Made by a program: the position numbers and the translations under genes. 64,000 bases of DNA from Microbispora corallina (GTDB lineage Bacteria > Actinomycetota > Actinomycetes > Streptosporangiales > Streptosporangiaceae): the NCBI RefSeq assembly GCF_016863035.1, contig NZ_BOOC01000003.1, positions 682,001 to 746,000 of the forward strand, written 5' to 3'. Shown one piece after another: positions 9,872-18,420 of this stretch (its first letter is position 1; every line of letters starts with the position of its first letter). Below the pieces are notes generated by a model. That model saw only the letters and a list, made by a program, of their open reading frames with translations. It did not search any database and had not been told where the DNA came from.

Positions 9872-11053
9872 GTGGAACCGCTCGTCGCCGCGCTCGTCGT
9901 CGCCGCGCTCGTGAGCGTGCCCGCGGTCGTGCTGTGGCGGGTGCTGCGGGGCCGGCGCGACCTGGGCAGCAGCCCGGCCGAGCGGGCCACGTTCGAGACC
10001 CTGCACACGGCGTCGCTGGCCGCGCCGCCGCTGCGGGCCGGGCTGACCAAGGCGGGCGCGCTCAAGGCGTCCCGGCACATCCGGGAGCTGCTGGGCTCGC
10101 CGGCGATCGCCATCACGAACGGCGAGGAGCTGCTCGTCTACGACGGCGCGGGGGAGCACCACGCCCGGGACGCGTTCGAGCACGCGGCCGGGACACTGAA
10201 GGACGGCCGCACGCAGGTGCTCGCGCTCGACTGCTACCGGCCGGAGTGCCCGGTGCGGCACGCGGTCGTCGTCCCGCTGACCACCGACGACCGGGTGGTC
10301 GGCTCGCTCGCGGCGTACGGGGACCACGCGTCGGCCGGGCTGGTGCGGGCCGCGCAGGAGGTGGCGCGGTGGGTCGACTCGCAGCTGGAGCTGGCCGAGC
10401 TCGACCGGTCCCGGACGATGCTGATGGAGGCCGAGGTGCGGGCGCTGCGCGCGCAGATCTCCCCGCACTTCATCTACAACTCCCTGACCACGATCGCGTC
10501 GTTCGTCCGGACCGACCCGGAGCGCGCCCGGGAGCTGCTGCTGGAGTTCGCCGACTTCACCCGCTACTCGTTCCGGCGGCACGGCGACTTCACGACGCTG
10601 GCCGAGGAGCTGCGCTCGATCGACCGCTACCTGACGCTGGAGCGGGCGCGGTTCGGCGACCAATTGCAGGTGACGCTGCGCATCGCCCCCGAGGTGCTGC
10701 CGGTCGCCGTACCGTTCCTGTGCCTGCAGCCGCTCGTCGAGAACGCCGTGCGGCACGGCCTGGAGGGCAAGCCGGGGGTCGGCCGGATCACGATCGTGGC
10801 CGAGGACGCCGGGGCGGAGTGCGGCATCACGGTGGAGGACGACGGCATCGGCATGGACCCCGACCGGCTGCGCCGGGTGCTGGCGGGGGAGGACCGGTCG
10901 GGCGCGGGCGGCATCGGCCTGGCCAACGTGGACGAGCGGCTGCGCCAGGTGTACGGCGACGAGTACGGCCTGGTGGTCGAGACCGGCCAGGGCGCGGGCA
11001 CGAAGGTGACGGTCCGGGTGCCCAAGTACCATCCGGGCGTGTCGGCCAGCTGA
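9872..11053 (+). CDS. LytS/BtsS-type sensor histidine kinase
   Basis: A 393-aa histidine kinase of the His_kinase/HATPase_c (LytS, YehU) class. It has a single N-terminal membrane helix (about residues 3-22), a GAF-like sensor region about 40-170, phosphorylation motif RAQISPHFIYNSL with His199, and an HATPase domain with CLQPLVENAVRHGLE (N box) and DDGIGMDP (G1). It is much shorter in the membrane than classical LytS (5TM), so sensing is probably cytoplasmic or membrane-proximal. Start is GTG; TAGGCT (9858-9863) ends 8 nt upstream, suggesting a leaderless message. It is followed by the LytTR regulator and two symporters, as in E. coli BtsSR, which senses pyruvate. Confidence 0.92.
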   Translation: MEPLVAALVVAALVSVPAVVLWRVLRGRRDLGSSPAERATFETLHTASLAAPPLRAGLTKAGALKASRHIRELLGSPAIAITNGEELLVYDGAGEHHARDAFEHAAGTLKDGRTQVLALDCYRPECPVRHAVVVPLTTDDRVVGSLAAYGDHASAGLVRAAQEVARWVDSQLELAELDRSRTMLMEAEVRALRAQISPHFIYNSLTTIASFVRTDPERARELLLEFADFTRYSFRRHGDFTTLAEELRSIDRYLTLERARFGDQLQVTLRIAPEVLPVAVPFLCLQPLVENAVRHGLEGKPGVGRITIVAEDAGAECGITVEDDGIGMDPDRLRRVLAGEDRSGAGGIGLANVDERLRQVYGDEYGLVVETGQGAGTKVTVRVPKYHPGVSAS

Positions 11054-11157
11054 ACGGGAGGCGGCCGGCTGTGACCCTGTCGTGATGGCGGCAGGCGTTG
11101 ACTTTCGGATGTCCGGGTCATCACTCTCTAGGGGATTGTTCCGTGAGAGGGGTGGTC

Positions 11158-11913
11158 GTGAGCGGCCTGCGGGTCCTGGCGGTGGACGACGAACAGCCCG
11201 CGCTGGAGGACCTGGCCTACCTGCTCCGCGCGGACCCGCGCATCGCCGACGTGCTGACGGCCCGCGACGGGGCCGCCGCGCTACGGCTGCTCGACCGGTC
11301 GATGGCGGAGGGCAGGCCGGTCGACGCGGTCTTCCTCGACATCCGTATGCGGGGTCTGGACGGGGTGGTGCTCGGCAGGCTGCTGACCCAGTTCACCCGG
11401 CCGCCCAAGATCGTCTTCGTCACCGCGTACGAGGACCACGCCGTCGACGCCTTCGAGCTGAAGGCCGAGGACTACCTCCTCAAGCCGGTGCGGCCCGAGC
11501 GGCTGGCCGAGGCGATCCGCCGCGTGTGCGGCAGCCGCACCGAGCCGGGCGCCCCGCCGCAGGCGGACACGATCCCGGTGGAGCTGGGCGGCGTGACGCG
11601 GTTCGTCGCGAGCACCGAGGTCCGGTACGTCGAGGCCCAGGGCGACTACGCCCGGCTGCACACGGCGACCGGCAGCCACCTGGTCCGCATCCCGCTCGCC
11701 ACGCTGGAGGAGCGGTGGGCGACCGCCGGCTTCCTGCGCGTGCACCGCAGCCACCTGGTGGCGGTCAAGCACATCGACGAGCTGCACATCGACTCGGGCA
11801 AGTGCGTCGTACGGGTGGGGGAGACCGAGATCCCGGTGAGCCGCCGCCACACGCGCGAGCTGCGCGACCTCCTGGTGCGCCGGGCCCGCAGGGGCGAGGG
11901 GACGGGCACGTGA
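11158..11913 (+). CDS. LytTR-family response regulator
   Basis: A 251-aa regulator with an N-terminal receiver (LRVLAVDDEQPALEDL, phosphoacceptor Asp61 in FLDIRMRG, Lys in LLKPVRPERL) and a C-terminal LytTR DNA-binding domain (EVRYVEAQGDYARLHT, FLRVHRSHLVAVKHIDEL). The GTG at 11158 is preceded by GAGAGGGG; the frame extends further upstream without a plausible start. It should act with the kinase before it on LytTR direct repeats such as 13802-13830. Its stop overlaps the next start (GTGA). Confidence 0.93.
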   Translation: MSGLRVLAVDDEQPALEDLAYLLRADPRIADVLTARDGAAALRLLDRSMAEGRPVDAVFLDIRMRGLDGVVLGRLLTQFTRPPKIVFVTAYEDHAVDAFELKAEDYLLKPVRPERLAEAIRRVCGSRTEPGAPPQADTIPVELGGVTRFVASTEVRYVEAQGDYARLHTATGSHLVRIPLATLEERWATAGFLRVHRSHLVAVKHIDELHIDSGKCVVRVGETEIPVSRRHTRELRDLLVRRARRGEGTGT

Positions 11914-12281
11914 CGGGCAGGCCGCGCCGGGTGGTGGTGACGAGCCCCCGCACGGCCGCCGCCCGCCGGCCCCGGCACCCGCTGACCAGGGAGATCGACG
12001 AGCAGACCGAGCTCGGCGAGGTGTACATGCGGTCGCTGATCCGCACCCAGTTCCGGCTGGCGCTGTTCGTGTGCACCGTGCTCGCCTGCGTGGTGGGCGG
12101 GCTGCCGCTGCTGTTCCTGCTGGTCCCCGACCTGCGCGACGCGCGGCTGCTCGGCGTGCCGCTGCCGTGGCTGGTGCTGGCCGGGCTCATCTATCCGGCG
12201 TTCGTCGCGGGCGCCTGGTTCTACGTGCGGCAGGCCGAGCGCAACGAACGGGACTTCGCCGACCTGGTGGAGCGCCGGTGA
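11910..12281 (+). CDS. Small two-helix membrane protein, partner of symporter
   Basis: A 123-aa protein with a basic N-terminus, a conserved-looking ELGEVYMRSLIRTQFRLAL segment, and two membrane helices (about 50-74 and 85-108). It plays the same positional role as the DUF485 protein at 13959: a small membrane protein just before a sodium/solute symporter. It is not an obvious DUF485 member but may be a divergent one. The GTG start overlaps the regulator stop, and the symporter begins 13 bp downstream. Function is inferred from position only. Confidence 0.75.
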   Translation: MTGRPRRVVVTSPRTAAARRPRHPLTREIDEQTELGEVYMRSLIRTQFRLALFVCTVLACVVGGLPLLFLLVPDLRDARLLGVPLPWLVLAGLIYPAFVAGAWFYVRQAERNERDFADLVERR

Positions 12282-12294
12282 GCGGCCGGAACCG

Positions 12295-13770
12295 ATGAGC
12301 GGGATCGTCGCCATCGTCGCGTCGATGCTGGCGGCCGTGCTGATCGGCGCGTTCGGGCTGCGCATGTCGCGGACGACGTCGGACTTCTACGTGGCCTCCC
12401 GCACGGTGTCGCCGCTGTGGAACGCCTCGGCGATCGGCGGTGAGTACCTCTCGGCCGCCTCGTTCCTCGGCGTCGCCGGGCTCATCCTGACGTACGGCGC
12501 GGACATGCTGTGGCTGCCGGTGGGCTGGACGGGCGGCTACCTGGTGCTGCTCGTGCTGGTGTCGGCGCCGCTGCGGCGGTCGGGGGCGTACACGCTGCCC
12601 GACTTCGCGGAGGCCCGGCTGGAGTCGATGGCGGTCCGCCGGACGTCGAGCGTGCTCGTCGTGCTGATCGGGTGGCTCTACCTGATGCCGCAGTTCCAGA
12701 GCGCGGGGCTGGTGTTCCGCACGGTCACCGGCGCGCCGCCGTGGGCGGGCAGCCTGCTCGTGGCCGTCGTCGTGGCGGCCAACGTGCTGTCGGGCGGCAT
12801 GCGGTCGATCACGTTCGTGCAGGCGTTCCAGTACTGGCTGAAGCTGACCGCGCTCGCGGTGCCGCTGGTGTTCATGCTGATCGTGTGGTGGTCGGACGGG
12901 CCGCGCACGCTGCCGCCCGGCGATCCGTGGGCGCTGCCGCTGCACGGCAGGGAGCACCCGGTGTACGAGACGTACTCGCTGATCCTGGCGACGTTCCTCG
13001 GCACGATGGGGCTGCCGCACGTGCTGGTGCGCTTCTACACGAACCCGGACGGCCGGACGGCCCGGCGCACGACGCTGGTGGTGCTGTCGCTGCTCGGCGC
13101 GTTCTACCTGATGCCCGCCGTCTACGGGTTCCTCGGCCGCGTGTACGGGCTGCCGGCGACCGACACGGTCGTCATCGCGCTGCCCGGGCGCCTGGTCGGC
13201 GGCGCGGTGGGCGACCTGCTGACGGCCCTGGTCACGGCGGGGGCGTTCGCGGCGTTCCTGTCGACGTCGTCGGGGCTCACGGTCTCGGTGGCCGGGGTGA
13301 TCGCCCAGGACCTCCTCGGCGGCGGTGTGCGCTCGTTCCGGATCGCGACCGTCCTCGCCACGCTCGTGCCGCTGGCGCTCGCGGGCGCGGCGCGGTCGCT
13401 GCCGGTGGCGACCGTGGTGGGGCTGGCGTTCGCCGTGGCGGCCTCGTCGTTCTGCCCGCTGCTCGTGCTCGGCATCTGGTGGCGCAGGCTCACCACGACC
13501 GGCGCGATCTGCGGGCTGCTCGTGGGCGGTGGGCTGGCCTGCGCGGCGGTCCTCGCCACGATCGTGGGCGGGCCGCGGACGGGCTGGCCGGAGGCCCTGC
13601 TGGCCGAGCCGGCGGCCTGGACCGTGCCGGTGTCGTTCACGGTCATGGTCGTGGTCTCGCTCGTGACGCCGGGCCGGGTGCCGCGCGGGGTGGCGCGCAC
13701 GATGGTCCGCCTGCACACCCCCGACACGCTGAACGTCGACCGCGGCGACTGGCGGCCCCGCTTCATGTGA
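12295..13770 (+). CDS. Sodium/solute symporter (SSS family, ActP-like)
   Basis: A 491-aa secondary transporter with about 13 membrane helices. Family signatures are TTSDFYVASRTVSPLWNASA, GGEYLSAASFLGVAGLI and GTMGLPHVLVRFYTNPDGRTA. This subgroup carries acetate, pyruvate or other short carboxylates with sodium or protons. It is the fourth gene of the kinase-regulator operon, and its own LytTR system probably tunes it to the external carboxylate. It is clearly a paralog of the symporter at 14282. Confidence 0.92.
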   Translation: MSGIVAIVASMLAAVLIGAFGLRMSRTTSDFYVASRTVSPLWNASAIGGEYLSAASFLGVAGLILTYGADMLWLPVGWTGGYLVLLVLVSAPLRRSGAYTLPDFAEARLESMAVRRTSSVLVVLIGWLYLMPQFQSAGLVFRTVTGAPPWAGSLLVAVVVAANVLSGGMRSITFVQAFQYWLKLTALAVPLVFMLIVWWSDGPRTLPPGDPWALPLHGREHPVYETYSLILATFLGTMGLPHVLVRFYTNPDGRTARRTTLVVLSLLGAFYLMPAVYGFLGRVYGLPATDTVVIALPGRLVGGAVGDLLTALVTAGAFAAFLSTSSGLTVSVAGVIAQDLLGGGVRSFRIATVLATLVPLALAGAARSLPVATVVGLAFAVAASSFCPLLVLGIWWRRLTTTGAICGLLVGGGLACAAVLATIVGGPRTGWPEALLAEPAAWTVPVSFTVMVVVSLVTPGRVPRGVARTMVRLHTPDTLNVDRGDWRPRFM

Positions 13771-13801
13771 CGTCCAGCGCGCCGGGGATCCGGCTGGATC
13801 T

Positions 13802-13830
13802 ACCGTTCGGCGCGCGCAACGGACCATTCG
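13802..13830 (+). promoter_or_regulatory. LytTR-type direct-repeat operator
   Basis: ACCGTTCG (13802-13809) and ACCATTCG (13823-13830) are separated by 13 bp, two helical turns centre to centre. This matches the known LytTR geometry: BtsR binds ACC[G/A]CT[C/T]A repeats with 13-bp spacing, and AlgR binds ACCGTTCGTC. It lies about 130 bp upstream of the DUF485-symporter pair and just after the symporter gene controlled by the LytTR operon. Confidence 0.7.
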
Positions 13831-13926
13831 GCGCACGGCGCGGCCATGTGAACGAGCGACCGGTGCGGCTGGGCGACGGGGCGCGGCGGAGGTCTCGTAA
13901 GCGGCGGCGCGCCCTCCTACGTTGAG

Positions 13927-13941
13927 GTGATCCCCCATCAC
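13927..13941. promoter_or_regulatory. Inverted repeat GTGAT-N5-ATCAC before the DUF485 gene
   Basis: A perfect 5-bp inverted repeat ends 6 bp before the ribosome site of the DUF485 gene. It resembles a CRP/GlxR half-site pair but its GTGA/TCAC spacing is 7 bp, not 6. It could be a repressor site or a weak translation-masking hairpin. Confidence 0.35.
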
Positions 13942-13958
13942 ATGTCGAAGGAGGCCAT

Positions 13959-14285
13959 GTGACCGTCCAGCACGATTCATCGGTCTATGAGCAGATACAG
14001 TCCGGGGAACAGTTCCAGGAGCTGCGCCGCCGGTACCGTTCCTGGGCCTTCCCGATGACCGTCGCGTTCCTGGCCTGGTACCTGCTCTACGTGGTGCTGT
14101 CCGGCTTCGCCCGCGGCTTCATGGGCACCAAGCTGTTCGGAAACATCAACGTGGCGCTGGTGTTCGGCATCCTGCAGTTCGTGTCGACGTTCCTCATCGC
14201 CTGGGCGTACTCGCGGCACGCGTCCGCCAAGCTCGACCCCCTCGCCGACGAGCTCCGCCACGACGTCGAGGAGCGCGCCCAGTGA
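13959..14285 (+). CDS. DUF485 domain membrane protein
   Basis: A 108-aa two-helix membrane protein of the YjcH/DUF485 family, with core motif ELRRRYRSWAFPMTVAFLAW and helices at about 30-52 and 65-86. DUF485 genes almost always precede ActP-type symporters and are thought to assist them. GTG start with AAGGAGG just upstream; the overlapping ATG at 13957 is followed at once by a stop. The stop overlaps the symporter start (GTGA). Confidence 0.93.
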   Translation: MTVQHDSSVYEQIQSGEQFQELRRRYRSWAFPMTVAFLAWYLLYVVLSGFARGFMGTKLFGNINVALVFGILQFVSTFLIAWAYSRHASAKLDPLADELRHDVEERAQ

Positions 14286-15883
14286 GCCACGAGACCCTGT
14301 CCACGATCCTCTTCCTGCTCTTCGTCGCCGGCACGCTCGCCATCACGTTCTGGGCGAGCCGGCACACCAGGAGCGCCACCGACTTCTACGCCGGCGGCCG
14401 GTCGTTCAGCGGTGTGCAGAACGGCCTCGCGATCGGCGGCGACTACATGTCGGCCGCGTCGTTCCTCGGCATCGCGGGCATCATCGCGCTGTCCGGGTAC
14501 GACGGGTTCCTCTACTCCATTGGCTTCCTCGTGGCGTGGCTGGTGGCGCTGCTGCTGGTCGCCGAGCTCATGCGCAACTCGGGCAAGTACACGATGGCCG
14601 ACGTGCTGGCGTTCCGGATGTCCCCGCGCCCGGTGCGCACGGCGGCCGGCGTCTCCACGATCGTCGTGAGCATCTTCTACCTGCTGGCCCAGATGGTCGG
14701 CGCCGGCGCCCTCGTGGGCCTGCTGCTCGGCGTCACCTCCCAGGCCGGCAAGATTTGGACGATCATCGGCGTCGGCCTGCTGATGATCGTGTACGTGGTG
14801 TTCGGCGGCATGAAGGGCACCACCTGGGTGCAGATCGTCAAGGCCGTCATGCTGATGACCGGCGCGGCCCTGATCACCCTGCTCGTGCTCGGCAAGTACG
14901 GCTTCAACCTGTCGGGCCTGCTCGGCGACGCGGCGACGCAGAGCGGCAAGGGCGCCAAGTTCCTCATCCCCGGCCTCAAGTACGGCACGGAGGCCCAGGG
15001 CACCTGGGGCAAGATCGACCTGATCAGCCTGGGCCTGGCCCTGGTGCTGGGCACGGCCGGCCTGCCGCACATCCTGATCCGCTTCTACACGGTGCCGACG
15101 GCCCGCGAGGCCCGCAAGTCGGTCCTGTGGGGCATCGGCATCATCGGCGTGTTCTACCTGCTCACGCTCGTCCTCGGCTTCGGCGCGGCGGCCCTGGTCG
15201 GCCACGGCAAGATCGACAAGTCGGGCAACACGGCGGCCCCGCTGCTCGCCGACGAGATCGGCCGGCAGATCTTCGGCGACGTCGGCGGCACCATCCTGCT
15301 CGCCGTCATCGCGGCCGTCGCGTTCGCCACGATCCTCGCCGTCGTCGCCGGCCTGACGCTGGCCTCGTCGTCGAGCTTCGCGCACGACCTGTACGCCCAC
15401 GTGTTCAAGCGCGGCCAGGTCACCGAGGGCCAGGAGCTGGTGGTCGCCCGCATCGCGGCGTTCGTCATCGGGGCGGTCGCCATCGCGCTGAGCGTCTTCG
15501 CCCAGTCGCTCAACGTGGCGTTCCTCGTCTCGCTGGCCTTCGCGGTCGCCGCGTCGGGCAACCTGCCGGCGATCCTGTACAGCCTGTTCTGGCGGCGGTT
15601 CAACACTGCGGGCGCGGTGGCGGCCATCTACGGCGGCCTCGTGTCGGCCGTGGTCCTGGTGATCTTCTCGCCGGTGGTCTCCGGCGCGGAGACCTCCGTG
15701 TTCCCCGACGTCGACTTCCACCTGCTCCCGCTGTCGAACCCGGGCATCTTCTCGATCCCGATCGGCTTCCTGTGCGGGTACCTCGGCACGGTTCTCAGCA
15801 AGGAGTACAACGCGTCCAAGTACGCCGAGATCGAGGTCCGCTCGCTGACCGGCGTGGGAGCGGAGAAGGCCACCTCCCTCTGA
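14282..15883 (+). CDS. actP: Cation/acetate symporter, ActP family
   Basis: A 533-aa SSS-family transporter with about 13 membrane helices. Signatures are SATDFYAGGRSFSGVQNGLA, GGDYMSAASFLGIAGIIALS, GTAGLPHILIRFYTVPTARE and GLTLASSSSFAHDLYAH. The family takes up acetate, propionate, glycolate or pyruvate. It is closer to canonical ActP than the paralog at 12295 and has the usual DUF485 partner. Regulation by the upstream LytS/LytTR pair is likely given the operator at 13802-13830. A strong hairpin terminates it. Confidence 0.94.
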   Translation: MSHETLSTILFLLFVAGTLAITFWASRHTRSATDFYAGGRSFSGVQNGLAIGGDYMSAASFLGIAGIIALSGYDGFLYSIGFLVAWLVALLLVAELMRNSGKYTMADVLAFRMSPRPVRTAAGVSTIVVSIFYLLAQMVGAGALVGLLLGVTSQAGKIWTIIGVGLLMIVYVVFGGMKGTTWVQIVKAVMLMTGAALITLLVLGKYGFNLSGLLGDAATQSGKGAKFLIPGLKYGTEAQGTWGKIDLISLGLALVLGTAGLPHILIRFYTVPTAREARKSVLWGIGIIGVFYLLTLVLGFGAAALVGHGKIDKSGNTAAPLLADEIGRQIFGDVGGTILLAVIAAVAFATILAVVAGLTLASSSSFAHDLYAHVFKRGQVTEGQELVVARIAAFVIGAVAIALSVFAQSLNVAFLVSLAFAVAASGNLPAILYSLFWRRFNTAGAVAAIYGGLVSAVVLVIFSPVVSGAETSVFPDVDFHLLPLSNPGIFSIPIGFLCGYLGTVLSKEYNASKYAEIEVRSLTGVGAEKATSL

Positions 15884-15900
15884 TCCCCGATGCGGTACGC

Positions 15901-15930
15901 CGAGGGCCCGGCCGCGCGGCCGGGCCCTCG
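15901..15930 (+). terminator. Strong GC-rich palindromic terminator
   Basis: A perfect 30-bp palindrome 17 bp after the symporter stop can form a very stable hairpin. There is no U-tract, which is usual for actinomycete terminators. It separates the carboxylate-uptake locus from the TetR gene. Confidence 0.8.
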
Positions 15931-15998
15931 CGCGCGTACAGGGTGCCCTGTCCGTCGCGTCATGGTGCTGGAGCACCGATCTGGTTATCGTCTGGCCT

Positions 15999-16598
15999 GT
16001 GGACAGCCCTCTCCAAACCGCCAAGGCATGGTCGCGTTCTCGAAAGAGGGACCGGGAGACGGACGGCGACGCCCGTACCCGCATCCTCGACGCCGCCGAG
16101 GAACTGTTCGCGGGCGGCGGCTACGAGGCGACCCCGACGGCCCGGATCGCCGAGCTGGCCGGGGTGCCCAAGGGCCTGGTCTTCCACTACTTCCCCCGCA
16201 AGATCGACGTGCTCATCTCGCTCGTCGACGAGCGGACCCTGGTGACGGAGGAGGAGGTGGAGGCGCTGCCCGGCGACGCCGCCGGCACGCTGTCGCGGCT
16301 GGCCCGCCGGATGCCGCTGCACGCCTCCCCGGCCATGCGGCGCATCCTGTTCCGGGAGGCCGACACCCACAGGTCGGTGCGCGAACGGCTCGGCCGGCTC
16401 AACGCCGAGATCATCCGGCGGGCCCGGTTCGCGCTGGAGCTCGCGCTGCCGGGCGGCCGCGGCGACGCCGCCCGGCTGGAGGCCGCGGCCGCGACGTTCG
16501 CCGCCGTCCTGCTCTACCAGGAGAGCCTGTGCCTCCTGACGGGCCACCACATCGATCCCGACGCGGTCGCGGAGCTGATCGCCCATGCCCTGGGATAG
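15999..16598 (+). CDS. TetR-family transcriptional regulator
   Basis: A 199-aa regulator with the TetR helix-turn-helix ILDAAEELFAGGGYEATPTA and IAELAGVPKGLVFHYFPRK (about residues 29-66) and a helical ligand domain. GTG start; TATCGT (15986-15991) ends 7 nt upstream and there is no ribosome site, suggesting a leaderless transcript. It converges with the WS/DGAT gene. The ligand is unknown; control of lipid storage is possible from position only. Confidence 0.9.
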   Translation: MDSPLQTAKAWSRSRKRDRETDGDARTRILDAAEELFAGGGYEATPTARIAELAGVPKGLVFHYFPRKIDVLISLVDERTLVTEEEVEALPGDAAGTLSRLARRMPLHASPAMRRILFREADTHRSVRERLGRLNAEIIRRARFALELALPGGRGDAARLEAAAATFAAVLLYQESLCLLTGHHIDPDAVAELIAHALG

Positions 16599-16725
16599 TG
16601 CCGGCTAGTGCCCTGGCGGCGCCGGGCGCCTGTGCGGTGCCCGGACGCCGAGCGGCCCGAGACGAGGCGAGGACGACGAGCGGCAGGAGCGCGGCCCGGC
16701 ACGACAGGGCGAGGCGGCTTCGTCG

Positions 16726-18264
16726 TCAGGCGGGGACCTTCTCCAGCCGCTCGCCGGTCCCGTCCTGTCCGCCGGGCGCCCCGGGAGCTTCAGGAGCGCC
16801 GGGCACGTCGCCGGCCGGCTCCTCCTCGCGCGCCAGCTCCAGCAGTTCGTCCATGGCGTCCCGCAGGTGGCCGATGAGGCTCCACACGTCGGGCATGCGG
16901 GTGGGGCAGGCGACGATCCCGAAGTCGAGCCGCTCGTCGTACGACGCGCACGTGATGCTGACGCCGCCGGTGGCGTCGGTGACGACCGACATGGGGTGGT
17001 AGGCCTCCATGCGCGCCCCGCACATGTAGAGCTGCCGCCGCGGGCCGGGTACGTTCGACACGATGAGGTTGACCCCGGCGCCCGTGACGCCCGCGAGGCG
17101 GAACACGGCGGGCGTGGCCAGCGCCGCCACCGGCGCGGGGACGATCGAGCACACGTCGTCGAGCCAGGTCCTGCGGGAGACGGCGTACCGCCGCTTGGCG
17201 GCCGCCATGGCGCCGCGCACCGCGGCGAGCCGCTCACGGGGGCAGGCGACGTCGGTCGCCATCGGCGTGATCATGGCGGAGATGCGGTTGCCCATCGCGC
17301 CGGCCGCTCCGGCCCGCAGCGCGACCGGGACCGCCGCCACGAGCGGCCGGTCGGGCAGCGCGTCGTGGGCCTCCAGCCAGCGGCGCAGCGCCGACGAGCA
17401 CAGTGTCATGACGACGTCGTTCGGGCTCATCCCGAACGCCCGGGCCACGCCCCTGACCTCGGCCAGCGGGATCGTCCCGAACGACATGACGCGGTCGCCG
17501 GAGATCGGCCCGTTGAACGGCGTGCGCGGCGCGGCGAGCGGCGGCATCTGCGGCAGCGGCCGGGCGTCCCCCGCGATGGCGCGGGCCGCCTGGGCCACGC
17601 GGCGGGCGTCGGGCAGGGCCGACAGGACCGGCATCGCGTCGAGGTCGGCCGCCGCCCGCGCGAGCGAGCAGAGCGTCTCGACCGGCTGGACGATGGACCG
17701 GGTGATCGCGCCGGCCAGCATGGCGAGCAGTCCCGGCGCCGGCTCGGGGGCGTCGTGCGGCGGCACCTCGACCGGCCGCGGCTCGGGGGAGGGGTCGAGC
17801 ATGGAGACGAGGATCTCCGAGCCGGACACCCCGTCGATGGCGCAGTGGTGCACCTTCGTGTAGACCGCGACCCGGCCGCCGGCCAGCCCGTGCACGAGGT
17901 GGGTCTCCCACAGCGGCCGCCGCCGGTCGAGCCGCCGGGCGTGCAGCCGCGCCACGTGCTCGGCCAGCTGCCGGTCGTCCCCCGGCTCCGGCAGCGTGTC
18001 CTCGTACACGTGGGCGTCGGGGTCGAACGCGGGATCCTCCACCCAGTACGGCCGGTCGAGCCCCAAGGGCACGTCGGCCAGCCGCATCCGCAGCGGCGGG
18101 GCCAGGTGGGCGCGCTCGCGCAGCAGGTCGACGAGGCAGCGCCGGGTGACGGCGCCGGACGGGGCGGTGGACGGGTCGAGGATGGCGACCCCGGCGACGT
18201 GGGCGGCCGTGGTGGCCGACTCCACGCTCAGGAACTGCGCGTCGAGTGCCGTCAGCTGGCGCAT
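16726..18264 (-). CDS. Wax ester synthase/diacylglycerol O-acyltransferase (WS/DGAT)
   Basis: A 512-aa acyltransferase that makes triacylglycerol or wax esters from acyl-CoA and diacylglycerol or alcohols. The active site HHCAIDG is at residues 139-145, and later family motifs are present (FGMSPNDVVMTLCSSALRRW, GAMGNRISAMITPM, NLIVSNVPGPRRQLYMCGAR). The frame extends to 18414, but the ATG at 18264 has AGGAAGG upstream and gives the conserved MRQLTALDAQFLSVE terminus. It indicates neutral lipid storage, common in actinomycetes. Confidence 0.93.
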   Translation of the reverse strand: MRQLTALDAQFLSVESATTAAHVAGVAILDPSTAPSGAVTRRCLVDLLRERAHLAPPLRMRLADVPLGLDRPYWVEDPAFDPDAHVYEDTLPEPGDDRQLAEHVARLHARRLDRRRPLWETHLVHGLAGGRVAVYTKVHHCAIDGVSGSEILVSMLDPSPEPRPVEVPPHDAPEPAPGLLAMLAGAITRSIVQPVETLCSLARAAADLDAMPVLSALPDARRVAQAARAIAGDARPLPQMPPLAAPRTPFNGPISGDRVMSFGTIPLAEVRGVARAFGMSPNDVVMTLCSSALRRWLEAHDALPDRPLVAAVPVALRAGAAGAMGNRISAMITPMATDVACPRERLAAVRGAMAAAKRRYAVSRRTWLDDVCSIVPAPVAALATPAVFRLAGVTGAGVNLIVSNVPGPRRQLYMCGARMEAYHPMSVVTDATGGVSITCASYDERLDFGIVACPTRMPDVWSLIGHLRDAMDELLELAREEEPAGDVPGAPEAPGAPGGQDGTGERLEKVPA

Positions 18265-18420
18265 GGCCGGTCCTTCCTGCTCTCCTCCCGAGAGGCCATC
18301 ATCACGGCACGCGGTTGCCGGGACGTTTCCCCGCCATCTCCGGGAGATACCTTCAGCGCGCGCCCCGGCCCCCCGTTGCCAACGAGCCGTCCGCCCAGCT
18401 GTGCGGGGTGACATTCCCGC

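Noticed and set aside
11098-11157. N-terminal extension of the LytTR regulator
   Set aside because: The added 20 residues are not receiver-like, and the GTG at 11158 has GAGAGGGG just upstream and begins the receiver fold.
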